Notes: a model not told the origin generated them from the letters alone. DNA of 64,000 nucleotides from Chryseobacterium bernardetii (GCF_003815975.1 NZ_CP033932.1:2023001-2087000), one strand, 5' to 3'; positions 19,201-26,370 are shown, counted from the first letter of the stretch. Numbers and translations are program-made.

Positions 19201-19907
19201 CGAGTGTGTCTAATGATCTATTAGGATTGGCAACAGATAAGCTTGGAGACAACAGCATACTAAGAAGTGATGGTTTTGCTTTATTTAATGGAGCAGTAAG
19301 TGGAGGGGTTGGATCTGTACTGGGAGGAGGAAATTTCTGGATGGGCGCAGGGCAAGGATTGATTGTAACGGCTTTTAATTATTTAAACCATAAACCTGAT
19401 TCAACATTTAAGATATATGATAAAGATGGGGAATACATTGGTGTAATGAAAGTACAAAAATATAAGAAAACAGATAATGGCCTTGAAATATACTTAAGAT
19501 TCAAAGCTGTCTCTAAAAAATATTCAAATTATAACTTTGTACAAACAATTAGAACAAATAGTCATGTTGATTCTGTTATTTTTAGTGCGCCAAGATTTTA
19601 TAAATACAATGACCCCACAGGTTCTGCTAAAGATGATTTATCTCCATATTATTATACAAATGAAGAATATAAATTAATGTCAAATAAAGGACCTTATACA
19701 TTGGATTTTGTCGACAGTCCTAGTAGATCTTTTAGGTTTTATAAACAATTTTGGAGAGCTGAACTATCTTTGGTTGGGATAAAAAATAATACAGCATATG
19801 AAATTTCTACATTTTGGTATGGATTTAATAAAACTGTAGGAGGAAATATTTATTTAATGAATTTTGAAACTAGAAAAACAACAAAACCATATAATTGGAT
19901 TAAATAA
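13221..19907 (+). CDS. SpvB/RHS-repeat polymorphic toxin
   Basis: 2228-aa secreted protein. In order: signal peptide (1-19); SpvB-type domain (about 90-400; QLQFTLPIALPPGVKSIAPQ); FG-GAP/VCBS repeats with GDFNGDGKLDF, GDFNGDGLSEF, ADFNGNSKTDF, GDFNGDGKTDI and DLNKDGKSDF (about 395-710); RHS/YD repeats (about 1100-1750); and the RHS core GRLYDPLLRRFLNADENIQ to NNPLMYNDPSGE (about 1850-1896). After the core come a hydrophobic Gly/Ala-rich segment and a C-terminal domain of about 170 residues that I do not recognise, presumably the toxin tip. Two or three small genes downstream are immunity candidates. It is the main cargo of the island. Confidence 0.9.
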   Translation: MKLFLPFILSLCSVLGFSQTILYQAESTSRTVQDPQTVVLAQGFHAKSDVSNPFIAKIGPSTESSGGGPVDSGAGASNPSGTTAPDGKSFHDTKGNIDVNGAGQLQFTLPIALPPGVKSIAPQINLVYTSGAGNGIAGYAWNLSGITAISRIGKNIEKDGDVKEIQLDYSDYYSFNGQRLILKSGEYGKDGAEYVTEKYSNIKIKSVGAITGQTWQGPEYWEVTFEDGSQAWYGGTTSGANAARTPLDYNIVKWRDPKGNYITYDYTQSSNVAVISNINWGGNDVLSKPRFNTIQFIYFDERTLKEINYMNGVEFIQNRLLKEIKVSSNGKQFKRYAVEYTNNGSSYQFANGITEYNTDDQPANPVKFEYETDPSFSNTFRQDARFDDIYGNYVIPGDFNGDGKLDFIRFSKLTLSRLDNSNDFYSINYEGAAAGKGTYYDLNGIIPSKNIFFTFNAGTSSFKMRGYSFNNSSMQEIMNKSFDISNSGLSSTDGFENNIPNGGYVSINLSNHIFTEGDFNGDGLSEFIYTVEKKIVHKIYRANQVREVIKKRGVYTFYIDLKNNTAKLLDVKSSPGNELLKYKIPKVADFNGNSKTDFLKIEDDGSIGVYELDSQNNFIKLFSTAKESLDDILYMGDFNGDGKTDIIAPIAEDSSDWRMYISTGTGFKKEYYSNLFLYKPDYTGSGTKYRNTVRTYATPDLNKDGKSDFLQFQSEVWFREWAINNPDSSYGFNYLRNDGIDTNGKPIFTNVYSLAPKEATESGDADSEDINYSMYGEHYLPLFGTFRVAQLNTEFVITHKTKLIIWDFGSKINTISRIKSVAQGGLTTSVEYSSLVNDKNVYKSYYNTNAIAYPYVNIGESINYNVVSKLIQGERIQEFRYRDLIGHLHGKGTIGFRQTARSTFFASGFENTKIWSGSEINPTNEGLPYKDWSIRTTDETKIFPNDISLDNTQLLSFKQYQYKIDKLLNGNVVTTVTDADKPKIVLAVNPYITTSKDFLKNVKTVHTVEEYDNLYLPKKSVTNVNDGFSIIRSELEYYPPNITPGNNYSIGKPKIKTDIVQAYGDTKSTKEEYIYEDNLLKSFKTWNRDNTGYLQETYEYDGFGNITQKVTTNSVDSQTQTLKTEYDPKGRFAVKKTDNLGLETHISYNDQGQIEKQTDPLGNTLSNTYDNWGKLLTSKTNLTGITTYQYERDNNSNIIVIQYDPDGDITKKFTNRFGQEYRTSTKAFGQGQFISQDARYDVLGRKTFESEPYFEGQNPSLWNALKYDDTIFPTKITSISLVNSFDLGGTIHSFLGKKIETTVTGLTTTVKEINGYQRTTSKTADALGNIVSTIDKGGTIQFSYNAAGEQIKAQYAENIVTTKYDSWGRKSEFNDPSNGLYKYEYDGLGQPKKIISPKGTKEYTYNNLGQLTSQKELSTTDGGQVTNKTISFTYDNKGRVITKSGTSKSQAYSNNVSYDPQGRLLSASESSNGKYFIQKGITYDDKARVISYEKQLYSSGTLTKVQIENVYNAWNGELSQVKDKNSGKVLWELKETNAKGQVLKAKLGAADINNTYDTSGFLTNVSHSSQVKPGILQLSYSFDGIKNELKSRTTGGDFNIVESFDYDDNNRLVNWTNPVTGVKVQNATRNVYDVKGRILENDQVGKIKFENSAKIYQPTGMTLNAAGIQNYNNDLIQSITYNENNDPVFIDGEKGDVAFQYGLTAMRQRVTYGGNFSTDGEGKFTKYYSEDGSYEIAKDNTTGKEKHIIYIGGTPYESNIVYLKNFTESSGSYKFLHKDYIGSILAISDEAGNKLEQRHFDAWGNFTHLQIGNGAIITDKNIIDNASLLVDRCYTSHEHFVEVGIIHMNGRLYDPLLRRFLNADENIQDPTNTQNYNKYGYVMNNPLMYNDPSGEFIWWIPAVAAIVSEIFTMYYTQAPFDLSRFTGNLIISYASAGIANGIGEIFQIGSQAANSLGTTWTIVAKAGAHSLTQGVMSFIQGGNFWGGALSGAFTSVSNDLLGLATDKLGDNSILRSDGFALFNGAVSGGVGSVLGGGNFWMGAGQGLIVTAFNYLNHKPDSTFKIYDKDGEYIGVMKVQKYKKTDNGLEIYLRFKAVSKKYSNYNFVQTIRTNSHVDSVIFSAPRFYKYNDPTGSAKDDLSPYYYTNEEYKLMSNKGPYTLDFVDSPSRSFRFYKQFWRAELSLVGIKNNTAYEISTFWYGFNKTVGGNIYLMNFETRKTTKPYNWIK

Positions 19908-19913
19908 CACGGT

Positions 19914-20363
19914 ATGAAAAATAATAATATAATAATAATTTTCAGAAAATACATTGTTGGTTTGATAATTTTCTTTTCATTGTTTTCTTGTGAAAAAAGG
20001 CAAATTGATAATATTGATTATCTAAAAGTATGTTTTATAGGTAATAGAGATAAATCATATCCTTGTGTAAAATTTTCATCAATCAATCAACCAAATGATG
20101 ATGCTTTTATTTATAATGAAAAATTAGATAAGGAGAAATTAATGAGCCTAGGAGAGATATGTCTAAATGATACATCATTACACAGTTTTATAGGTGAGAA
20201 ATTTATTGAAATTGAAATATCCTCCTATAAGCATAATGAGCATATATTATTAAATAAAAAAGATGGCATACTCTTTTTAAGTGAAATTTTATCTCATATT
20301 AATGAACAGTCTAATTCATATTTCTACATAAATTCAATGAAAAATATTTTACAAAAAAAATAA
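19914..20363 (+). CDS. putative immunity lipoprotein
   Basis: 149 aa, beginning 7 nt after the RHS stop. A hydrophobic N-terminal segment (YIVGLIIFFSLFSCEKR) ends in a lipobox-like LFSC, so it is probably a lipoprotein. No family is recognised. Position directly behind a polymorphic toxin, its small size and very AT-rich sequence make it the best candidate for the cognate immunity protein of the current tip. A membrane-anchored immunity protein would suit a toxin acting at the envelope. Confidence 0.55.
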   Translation: MKNNNIIIIFRKYIVGLIIFFSLFSCEKRQIDNIDYLKVCFIGNRDKSYPCVKFSSINQPNDDAFIYNEKLDKEKLMSLGEICLNDTSLHSFIGEKFIEIEISSYKHNEHILLNKKDGILFLSEILSHINEQSNSYFYINSMKNILQKK

Positions 20364-20442
20364 AATTATAGAACTAGAAATGTACCCAGTGGACTTCATG
20401 ATAAGCTGTTGATTTTATTTTTAAACAATGATAGAAATTTGA

Positions 20443-20547
20443 TATAATAGATCCACAGGTGAGTTCCTAACATATATTAAAACCTTTTTTCGCCCTAAAG
20501 GAGGTATGGATTATTATTTAAAACAAGTACAATTATATGGACACTAA
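20443..20547 (+). pseudogene. orphan RHS C-terminal tip remnant
   Basis: An open stretch with no start reads RSTGEFLTYIKTFFRPKGG and onwards to a stop at 20545-20547, overlapping the ATG of the CPCC gene by 11 nt. About 70 nt upstream, in another frame, the plus strand still encodes PSGLHD, like the PSG motif that ends RHS cores. This looks like a displaced older toxin tip left beside its immunity gene. Confidence 0.45.
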
Positions 20548-20797
20548 CAAATATGGAGAATTCCCGTGCCCTTGTTGCGGATATTATACTCTTAAATATA
20601 AAGCTGATAATACATTTCAAATATGTCCAGTTTGTTATTGGGAAGATGATGGGGTTCAACTTCACGATATCGACTATAATGGCGGAGCAAATACTGTAAG
20701 TTTAAGAGAAGCAAAAATTAATTTTGAAAAATTCGGAGTAATAGAAAGGCAATTTATAGAATTTGTTCGACCTTCTCTACAAGATGAAAAAAAATGA
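20537..20797 (+). CDS. CPCC-family cysteine-rich protein, probable immunity protein
   Basis: 86 aa. FPCPCCGYYTL, then CPVCYWEDDGVQ and NGGANTVSLREAKINF are the conserved blocks of the Cys_rich_CPCC family; the two CxxC pairs probably bind zinc. The family is frequent in polymorphic toxin loci as predicted immunity proteins. Its ATG overlaps the tail of the orphan tip, which is the usual toxin-immunity junction. It overlaps the next gene by 14 nt. Confidence 0.8.
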   Translation: MDTNKYGEFPCPCCGYYTLKYKADNTFQICPVCYWEDDGVQLHDIDYNGGANTVSLREAKINFEKFGVIERQFIEFVRPSLQDEKK

Positions 20798-21044
20798 TAT
20801 TAGAATAGAAGAAGTTGGAGATATTAATTCAGAATATCCCTATTTAGAGGTTTTTTTTAATGATAATAAATCTCCTTTTTTAGAGATTGCTATTTATAAT
20901 AGAGAATTATCATTTAAAATCTATAATGTTGAAAAAGAGATAATCTTGAAATATGAACAATGGGTACATATTCAAAAGACAGCTGGTGATTTTTTACCGC
21001 GAGCTTTAAAAGATGAAGATGATTACAATAATTATTATTCATGA
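20784..21044 (+). CDS. small immunity-like hypothetical protein
   Basis: 86 aa from the ATG at 20784, which overlaps the end of the CPCC gene; a TTG 21 nt upstream is a less likely start. Acidic (KNDIRIEEVGDINSEYPYLE and so on), with no membrane segment and no family I recognise. The overlap and the acidic composition suggest an immunity protein or its partner. Confidence 0.5.
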   Translation: MKKNDIRIEEVGDINSEYPYLEVFFNDNKSPFLEIAIYNRELSFKIYNVEKEIILKYEQWVHIQKTAGDFLPRALKDEDDYNNYYS

Positions 21045-21424
21045 GAAATTATGAATAATTTTGGAATTGCTTCCATTTTGAGACAAAAATGTTTACACTT
21101 TTTGTCCACTGATAATATTACCAGATTCCTGCGATAAATGTTGCAGGAATTTTTATTGTATTTCAGTATATAAACGTAAGGGATTACAACATGCATTGTA
21201 TGGAGAAAAATTTTTTTAGAAAAAAAATTTAACAATATGCATTTATTTGTGATTCCGCCTATACAATACACCCCCACGAGTTCTGAGCAGGGAAGTACCC
21301 GCCCCACCAGTAATAATAAAGAAAAATTTCGCAGGCAGTAATACAATCAAGGTGATAGCTGATGTACTATTGTTCATAGTTCTTTTGTTCCTGGTGCTTT
21401 ATCTAACTCAAAAATCAAAAAACA
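21045..21424. other. non-coding stretch with terminator
   Basis: ATTCCTGC and GCAGGAAT at 21125-21150 followed by TTTTA form a terminator for the immunity genes. The rest holds no clear gene. A short hydrophobic reading frame at about 21347-21400 (VLLFIVLLFLVLYL) overlaps the next gene and is doubtful. Confidence 0.5.
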
Positions 21425-21823
21425 ATGGTAACAATTATCAACTACAAACAAAGACAAAAAGAAGATGGAACTGCATTCTATGTACTAGAAGTTCAGGGAG
21501 GAATTGAAATGGTTATGAGCCAAACTACAAATCAGTTCTATGCAACATCCAAGAAGGCTTCCATTTCATCGACATTTGATGAACTTACTTGCCAAGCTCT
21601 TATTGGAACACAAATGCAGGGAAGCATCGTTAAGCAGGAATGTGAACCCTACGAATATACAGTTAAGGATACAGGAGAAGTGATTGTCCTTCATCACCGA
21701 TTTGTGTACTCACCACAGGAACCAGGAGCAAAGAATACTGTTAACAGGCAGGTAAGCGATAGCTTTGCTACTGATATGGAATCCTTTTCAAGAAATGGAA
21801 GACATGTACTAACAGAAGCATAA
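21425..21823 (+). CDS. hypothetical island protein
   Basis: 132 aa; VTIINYKQRQKEDGTAFYVL, GIEMVMSQTTNQFYATSKKA, LHHRFVYSPQEPGA. Similar small proteins recur in Bacteroidota islands next to RadC-like genes, but no function is known to me. Cytoplasmic by composition. The 180 nt after it contain no gene. Confidence 0.6.
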   Translation: MVTIINYKQRQKEDGTAFYVLEVQGGIEMVMSQTTNQFYATSKKASISSTFDELTCQALIGTQMQGSIVKQECEPYEYTVKDTGEVIVLHHRFVYSPQEPGAKNTVNRQVSDSFATDMESFSRNGRHVLTEA

Positions 21824-22004
21824 CAGCTTCTTTCAACATACAAAGTGCCAAAGTGCCGAATTTTTGTAAAACTTTAAAATTTTCAGAATCACATAATCCG
21901 CTCAAATCAACCAGAGTAGATTTATGAAGATCGAAAAAAAATAGTTTTCAGATATTCCGGCACTTTGTCACTTTTTTACTCTTCACCAACAAATCTATTT
22001 TATA

Positions 22005-22442
22005 ATGAATAAATTAATGGAAATATCTGTTACATATAATACAGGTAATCTTGAAAAAATAAGAATAAACAGCCATAAGGAAGCCTACAATCTGATTATT
22101 GAAAACTGGAACATGGGTACTATTGAATTTCAGGAGGAATGTAAGGTAATTATGATGAATAAAGGAAACTTCGTATTAGGCATCTATAACGTCTCAAAAG
22201 GCGGTATTGACAGTTCTGTAGTAGACATAAGGATTATTCTGGCTGTAGCTCTTAAGTGCAACGCTACTCAACTGATACTGGTACATAATCATCCTAGTGG
22301 AAACCTTAATCCCAGCAGTTCAGACCAAACAATAACCAAGAACTTAAAGAATGCGTGTGAATTATTGAATATATCACTTTTAGACCATTTGATTATCACT
22401 AGGAAAGGTTATTATAGTTTTAATGAAGAGAATGGATTTTAA
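22005..22442 (+). CDS. RadC-like JAB-domain protein
   Basis: 145 aa, the MPN/JAB part only. FVLGIYNVSKGG and LVHNHPSGNLNPSSSDQTIT carry the HxHPSG...D zinc site of JAMM-like RadC proteins, and DHLIITRKGYYSFNEE closes the domain. The N-terminal helix-hairpin-helix of chromosomal RadC is absent, as in mobile-element versions. Common cargo of phages and islands, with a suspected role in recombination or defence evasion that is unproven. Confidence 0.85.
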   Translation: MNKLMEISVTYNTGNLEKIRINSHKEAYNLIIENWNMGTIEFQEECKVIMMNKGNFVLGIYNVSKGGIDSSVVDIRIILAVALKCNATQLILVHNHPSGNLNPSSSDQTITKNLKNACELLNISLLDHLIITRKGYYSFNEENGF

Positions 22443-22538
22443 ATATGTTGCTTCAATGCATTCCTGCATAATACACTACAAACTTCTTTATATTCCTGGT
22501 ATCTGAAATTCAGTAAGATTAGTATTAATAGCCAAAAT

Positions 22539-22775
22539 TTATTCTTTCGGCAGTTCAAAATCTAGGAAATCTTTCATCGGAATTTCTAAGGCTTCACTAA
22601 GTCTATATAACTGATAAATTGTAATATTAGTTTTGCCGGATTCCATTCTGGAAATATTAGTAGGATCAATTTCACCTCTCATTCTGCCCACCAATTCAAC
22701 CTGAGTAATACCTTTTTGTATTCTCAATTCCTTAATTCTTTTTCCTACGATTATTTGAATCTCAGATTTTTCCAA
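22539..22775 (-). CDS. XRE-family transcriptional repressor
   Basis: 78 aa, a single Cro/C1-type HTH: KRIKELRIQKGITQVELVGR, then PTNISRMESGKTNITIYQLY and LSEALEIPMKDFLD. Divergent from the next genes, with palindromic sites in the intergenic region, so it probably represses itself and the small genes at 22868 onwards. Confidence 0.88.
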   Translation of the reverse strand: MEKSEIQIIVGKRIKELRIQKGITQVELVGRMRGEIDPTNISRMESGKTNITIYQLYRLSEALEIPMKDFLDFELPKE

Positions 22776-22784
22776 CTTGACTTA

Positions 22785-22798
22785 TTTGACAAGTCAAA
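22785..22798. promoter_or_regulatory. operator 1 of the XRE repressor
   Basis: TTTGACAAGTCAAA is an inverted repeat of 6-bp arms 10 bp from the start codon of the repressor gene. Confidence 0.6.
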
Positions 22799-22807
22799 GA
22801 AACTGGA

Positions 22808-22839
22808 TATATTTGCCTATGTAAATGTCATATATGACA
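22808..22839 (+). promoter_or_regulatory. -7 box and operator 2
   Basis: TATATTTG (22808-22815) matches TAnnTTTG for the 22868 gene. TGTCATATATGACA (22826-22839) is a perfect 14-bp palindrome followed by AGT, sharing the TGACAAGT sequence with operator 1. Confidence 0.55.
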
Positions 22840-22867
22840 AGTTTTAATTTAACATTTAAATGCACTT

Positions 22868-23335
22868 ATGAAAAAACTACTATTTATTACAGTTTTATTA
22901 TTATCAATTCCTATACTTAGTCAACAGGGAGTTGATTCAATATATATTCCTCAATACGATAAATCGTTTGATGACCAAGGTTTTCAATATGTAACCACAT
23001 CTGTAGATGGTAAAAGGTATTATGTAAAAATTGACAAGACCCAGAAGCTATTTGATAAGACCATCATGTCTGTAGATGTTTGGGTGAAGTATAACTATAC
23101 CTCTAAAACAAAGGGTAAGAATGGAAAATCAAAGAAAATCGATACCGGGCATTATTTGGAGTATATGAACTTTGATTGCAGTGGAAAAACCTACACAGGA
23201 GGAGAAATATTACAGTATAACTCTACCGGGAAACTTATTAATCGAGATCAAAAGTTCTCGAATATTACAAGAAGAATTGTACCAGGTTCAGTAAGTGAAG
23301 GGCTATTTGAAGCAGTTTGTCGTAAAACCAATTAA
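22868..23335 (+). CDS. hypothetical secreted protein
   Basis: 155 aa with a signal peptide (MKKLLFITVLLLSIPILSQ). The mature part is beta-rich and ends in the region RRIVPGSVSEGLFEAVCRKTN. It resembles the surface-adhesin-like or lipocalin-sized secreted proteins of Flavobacteriia but no family is certain. First gene under the XRE-controlled promoter. Confidence 0.55.
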   Translation: MKKLLFITVLLLSIPILSQQGVDSIYIPQYDKSFDDQGFQYVTTSVDGKRYYVKIDKTQKLFDKTIMSVDVWVKYNYTSKTKGKNGKSKKIDTGHYLEYMNFDCSGKTYTGGEILQYNSTGKLINRDQKFSNITRRIVPGSVSEGLFEAVCRKTN

Positions 23336-23347
23336 TCTATATCAAAT

Positions 23348-23590
23348 ATGAAATATTTACTCCTGGTAATCATAACACCAGTATTGATCATAGTTTCTGT
23401 ATTGTTGAGCTTATTCTTTGGTAGCCTTATTCGTTTTATCAATGAAGGAGACCGTTTTAAAAGCCCTTTAGATGACCATAGACCAATGCCCATAGCTCTC
23501 AAAGATAAGGAATTCTGGAAAACGTTTTTAACAGGCTTTTTCGTCTTCTTTACTTTGTTAATCGTGGTAAAGTACTTATCAGGAGAATAA
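23348..23590 (+). CDS. small membrane protein
   Basis: 80 aa with two predicted transmembrane helices (about residues 3-25 and 58-75) joined by a short loop. Thirteen nt behind the secreted protein gene, so same operon. No family recognised. Confidence 0.5.
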   Translation: MKYLLLVIITPVLIIVSVLLSLFFGSLIRFINEGDRFKSPLDDHRPMPIALKDKEFWKTFLTGFFVFFTLLIVVKYLSGE

Positions 23591-23630
23591 ATGAAGCAGA
23601 GAACCTGAAAATAACCAAATATCAACCATT

Positions 23631-23655
23631 AACCACCTCAAAGTAGGTGGTTTTT
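23631..23655 (+). terminator. terminator after small membrane protein gene
   Basis: AACCACCT and AGGTGGTT with a short loop, followed by TTTTT. Confidence 0.75.
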
Positions 23656-23672
23656 ACTATTAAAATCAAATC

Positions 23673-24098
23673 ATGAAACCACGAATACCATTTAGAATAG
23701 GTTATCAGTATGATAATTGGGAATTTAGCTTAATAACACTGCCGGACAGAATCCCGGAGAATGATTTATATATCAGTTACCTTTGGGTTGGAAGTGAGGT
23801 CAAGAAGTTTCTGGGCTTTATTCCCCATAGAACAGAGCTTATATTTTATTGGGATAGACTGGAAGCTGTGATATTGGAGTTTGACAATAAATCAGAATAC
23901 TATTACAACAGGATGAATAAAGCTTTATCAGAAAGGTTCCCGGAATTTACTTCTGAAACTCTTCCAGATAGTACTGTCATATTCAAGTTTACATCTGAAA
24001 AAGTAACCTACTGGAATATCTATTATGTCCCATCGAGGGAAATAAAGTTGATGTACTTTGCTAATAGGTTTGTATATGTCAACCGAATATTTGAATAA
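23673..24098 (+). CDS. hypothetical island protein
   Basis: 141 aa, aromatic-rich (FRIGYQYDNWEF, ELIFYWDRLEAVILEF, YYNRMNKALSERFPEF). No signal peptide or membrane segment, no family recognised. Last gene before the right attachment region. Confidence 0.5.
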   Translation: MKPRIPFRIGYQYDNWEFSLITLPDRIPENDLYISYLWVGSEVKKFLGFIPHRTELIFYWDRLEAVILEFDNKSEYYYNRMNKALSERFPEFTSETLPDSTVIFKFTSEKVTYWNIYYVPSREIKLMYFANRFVYVNRIFE

Positions 24099-24151
24099 CT
24101 GATTTTTGGAAAGCTTGTTTTTGTAGAGAGTGATTCGAATCTAATTTACAT

Positions 24152-24169
24152 AAACTGCAACTTTTACAT
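24152..24169 (+). repeat. 18-bp element, inverted partner of 8007-8024
   Basis: AAACTGCAACTTTTACAT; see 8007-8024. It sits 33 bp before the 22-bp end repeat. Confidence 0.5.
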
Positions 24170-24201
24170 ACTTACATACCAAATTATAGATTTAAATTCT
24201 G

Positions 24202-24223
24202 CTGCAACAATACTGCAACATTT
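24202..24223 (+). repeat. right copy of the 22-bp end repeat
   Basis: Exact copy of 4956-4977, with the CTGCAACA unit twice at an 11-bp period. Lies 110 bp inside the right att core. Confidence 0.6.
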
Positions 24224-24332
24224 CGTATAAAAGGATGAAAATGATTGAAAATAAATGAAGATTGAAATCTGATTAAAATATTGATAATCAACTAAATGAA
24301 AATAAATGAAATTAATTGATAAACATACTGGA

Positions 24333-24379
24333 CTGACTCATAATCAGGTGGTCCCTGGTTCGAGCCCAGGTGGGACCAC
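24333..24379 (+). repeat. right attachment-site repeat (displaced tRNA 3' end)
   Basis: Identical to 4859-4905. No tRNA 5' half precedes it, so it is the original 3' end of the target tRNA pushed 19.4 kb away by the insertion. A hairpin with T run at 24388-24420 follows it. Confidence 0.93.
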
Positions 24380-24387
24380 AGAAAATC

Positions 24388-24420
24388 AACCGCTTACATA
24401 ATGTGAGCGGTTTTTTATTT
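24388..24420 (+). terminator. original tRNA terminator
   Basis: AACCGCTTACA and TGTGAGCGGTT form the stem, followed by TTTTTATTT. Confidence 0.75.
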
Positions 24421-24552
24421 ATTAGAACATATATTTTGTATATAGATTTATTATACATGGCATTAAACGTATGTTTAAAAAATCATAAAAAATAATTAAA
24501 ACACAGTTAACAGCCTTCTTCCACGGATACCGTTGCTTTGCAGAAAAAAGTA

Positions 24553-26307
24553 ATGATGGAAAATAACAATCTACTTAACAGAAGGCGATTTCTTAAAAAT
24601 TCACTGTTAGCAGCTGGAGGAATTTTCATTGCTCCCTTGATTATAAGTTGTAGTGATGATAACTTTACCGAAGGTGGAGCGGCTCCTGACGATCTTAAAA
24701 AATCAGGTTTTGATACCGGAGTTGCAAGTTTTGACCCTACAGCAACAGGAGTCATTCTCTGGACAAGATATTCTGGAGGAGCAGAAGCGGAAATCACTTG
24801 GGAAATAAGTAGAAACAGCGACTTTTCCACTGTTTTAAGAAGAGGAAAAGCAAATGCCTCACTGATTAATGATTTTACAGTGGCAATAGATGTACAGGAT
24901 ATTCCATCTAATACCAAATATTACTATAGATTTTATAACCTCGCCACTAAGGAAATTAGCGTGATAGGTGAAACTATTACCTTACCGTCTAAAACTGATT
25001 CTGTAAATGATGTTAAAATGGCAGTAGTATCCTGTTCCAACTTTCCTGCAGGGCTTTTCAATGTATACGGAGCTGTTGCCCAATCTGAAGCAGATGTAGT
25101 AGTACACCTTGGTGATTACATCTACGAATATGCTCCGGGACAATACGGAACAAACCCTTATACCAATCAGCTTGGAAGAGCTCACAAACCAGCAAAGGAA
25201 ATCCTGAATCTAAATGATTACAGAGAAAGATACAGGCAATACAGAGGCGATAAAAATCTTCAGTTGGCTCATCAGAAAAAGCCTTTTATCTGTGTATGGG
25301 ACGATCACGAATTTGCAAATGATACCTATAAATCCGGGGCAGAGAACCATCAGCCGGACGAAGGTGATTTTGAGTTAAGAAAAAAAGCAGCCTTCCAGGC
25401 ATACAGTGAATATATTCCTCTTAAGACAGGAAAAGACCTTAAAATCTACAGAAGTTTCAGCTTCGGAAATATTGTTTCTCTGTATATGATGGATACAAGA
25501 GTAATTGCAAGAGATAAACAATTAGAATATTCTGATTATCTTGATACTGCAGGAAACTTCGACCAGGTGAAGTTTAAAACTGCTTTTTTAGATCCAAATA
25601 GAAAATTAATCGGAAACGAGCAGATGGCATGGTTAGGATCTCAGATCAATGCCGATACTGCTAAATGGAAAGTATTGGGACAACAGATCCTCATGACCAA
25701 GATGATGGTACCCGCAGAATTATTGATGCTCCTGAATCAGATTTTAGCTGAAATCAAAAAATTAGGAAGTGCACAGCCAGCTACTATGCAGGCGCTTCAA
25801 AGTACAATTGCTCAACTGATGGTCTTAAAAGCCAGACACAAAGCTCAGGATCCTACTCTTACTCCACAGGAAATAGCAAGAATTACCACTACCTTACCTT
25901 ATAATCTGGATGCGTGGGACGGATATTTCATGGAAAGAGAGCAGCTATATTCTATCCTTGCAGGTAAAAAAGTAGTAGTATTGGCAGGAGATACACATAA
26001 TGCATGGTTGGGGACACTCACCAATGCACAGGGGAAAGTCATCGGAACCGAATTAGCATGCAGCTCTGTTTCCTCACCAGGTCTTGAAGGTTATCTTGGC
26101 ATCACATCAGACCCTGGCCAGGCCATTGCATTGGCTCAGGCATTTTCATCATTAATTGATGATCTGGAGTATGCCAATCTTTATAAAAGAGGCTATCTGC
26201 ATGTAAAATTTACGGCAGGAGAATCCCATGCAGAATGGAGGTTTGTAGACAACATTACCTCAGAAGTTTACACTACAATAACAGAAAAAACACATGTAAT
26301 GTCATAG
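24553..26307 (+). CDS. phoD: PhoD-family alkaline phosphatase / phosphodiesterase
   Basis: About 584 aa. The start is the ATG pair at 24553/24556, ahead of a twin-arginine-like signal (NRRRFLKNSLLAAGG) that ends in a lipobox-like IISC. An N-terminal Fn3-like PhoD domain (FDPTATGVILWTRYSG) is followed by the metallophosphatase core with SCSNFPAGLFNVYG, VVHLGDYIYEY, WDDHEFANDTYK and VLAGDTHNAWLG. Exported calcium/iron phosphatases of this family release phosphate from organic phosphoesters. First chromosomal gene right of the island. Confidence 0.9.
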   Translation: MMENNNLLNRRRFLKNSLLAAGGIFIAPLIISCSDDNFTEGGAAPDDLKKSGFDTGVASFDPTATGVILWTRYSGGAEAEITWEISRNSDFSTVLRRGKANASLINDFTVAIDVQDIPSNTKYYYRFYNLATKEISVIGETITLPSKTDSVNDVKMAVVSCSNFPAGLFNVYGAVAQSEADVVVHLGDYIYEYAPGQYGTNPYTNQLGRAHKPAKEILNLNDYRERYRQYRGDKNLQLAHQKKPFICVWDDHEFANDTYKSGAENHQPDEGDFELRKKAAFQAYSEYIPLKTGKDLKIYRSFSFGNIVSLYMMDTRVIARDKQLEYSDYLDTAGNFDQVKFKTAFLDPNRKLIGNEQMAWLGSQINADTAKWKVLGQQILMTKMMVPAELLMLLNQILAEIKKLGSAQPATMQALQSTIAQLMVLKARHKAQDPTLTPQEIARITTTLPYNLDAWDGYFMEREQLYSILAGKKVVVLAGDTHNAWLGTLTNAQGKVIGTELACSSVSSPGLEGYLGITSDPGQAIALAQAFSSLIDDLEYANLYKRGYLHVKFTAGESHAEWRFVDNITSEVYTTITEKTHVMS

Positions 26308-26343
26308 TTTTAAAGAACATATCTTAGTTTCAATTTTGTACAG

Positions 26344-26370
26344 AGCTGCGGTAACACTGCGGCTTTTTTT
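26344..26370 (+). terminator. terminator after phoD
   Basis: AGCTGCGGT, loop AAC, ACTGCGGCT, then a T run: a nine-pair stem. Confidence 0.8.

Noticed and set aside
21035..21346. Minus-strand ORF of 103 codons
   Set aside because: Overlaps a terminator and the end of an immunity gene; composition is not that of a real protein.
4906..24332. Conjugative transposon (ICE)
   Set aside because: No relaxase, TraG/VirD4 or Tra genes; only recombination and replication genes plus cargo are present.
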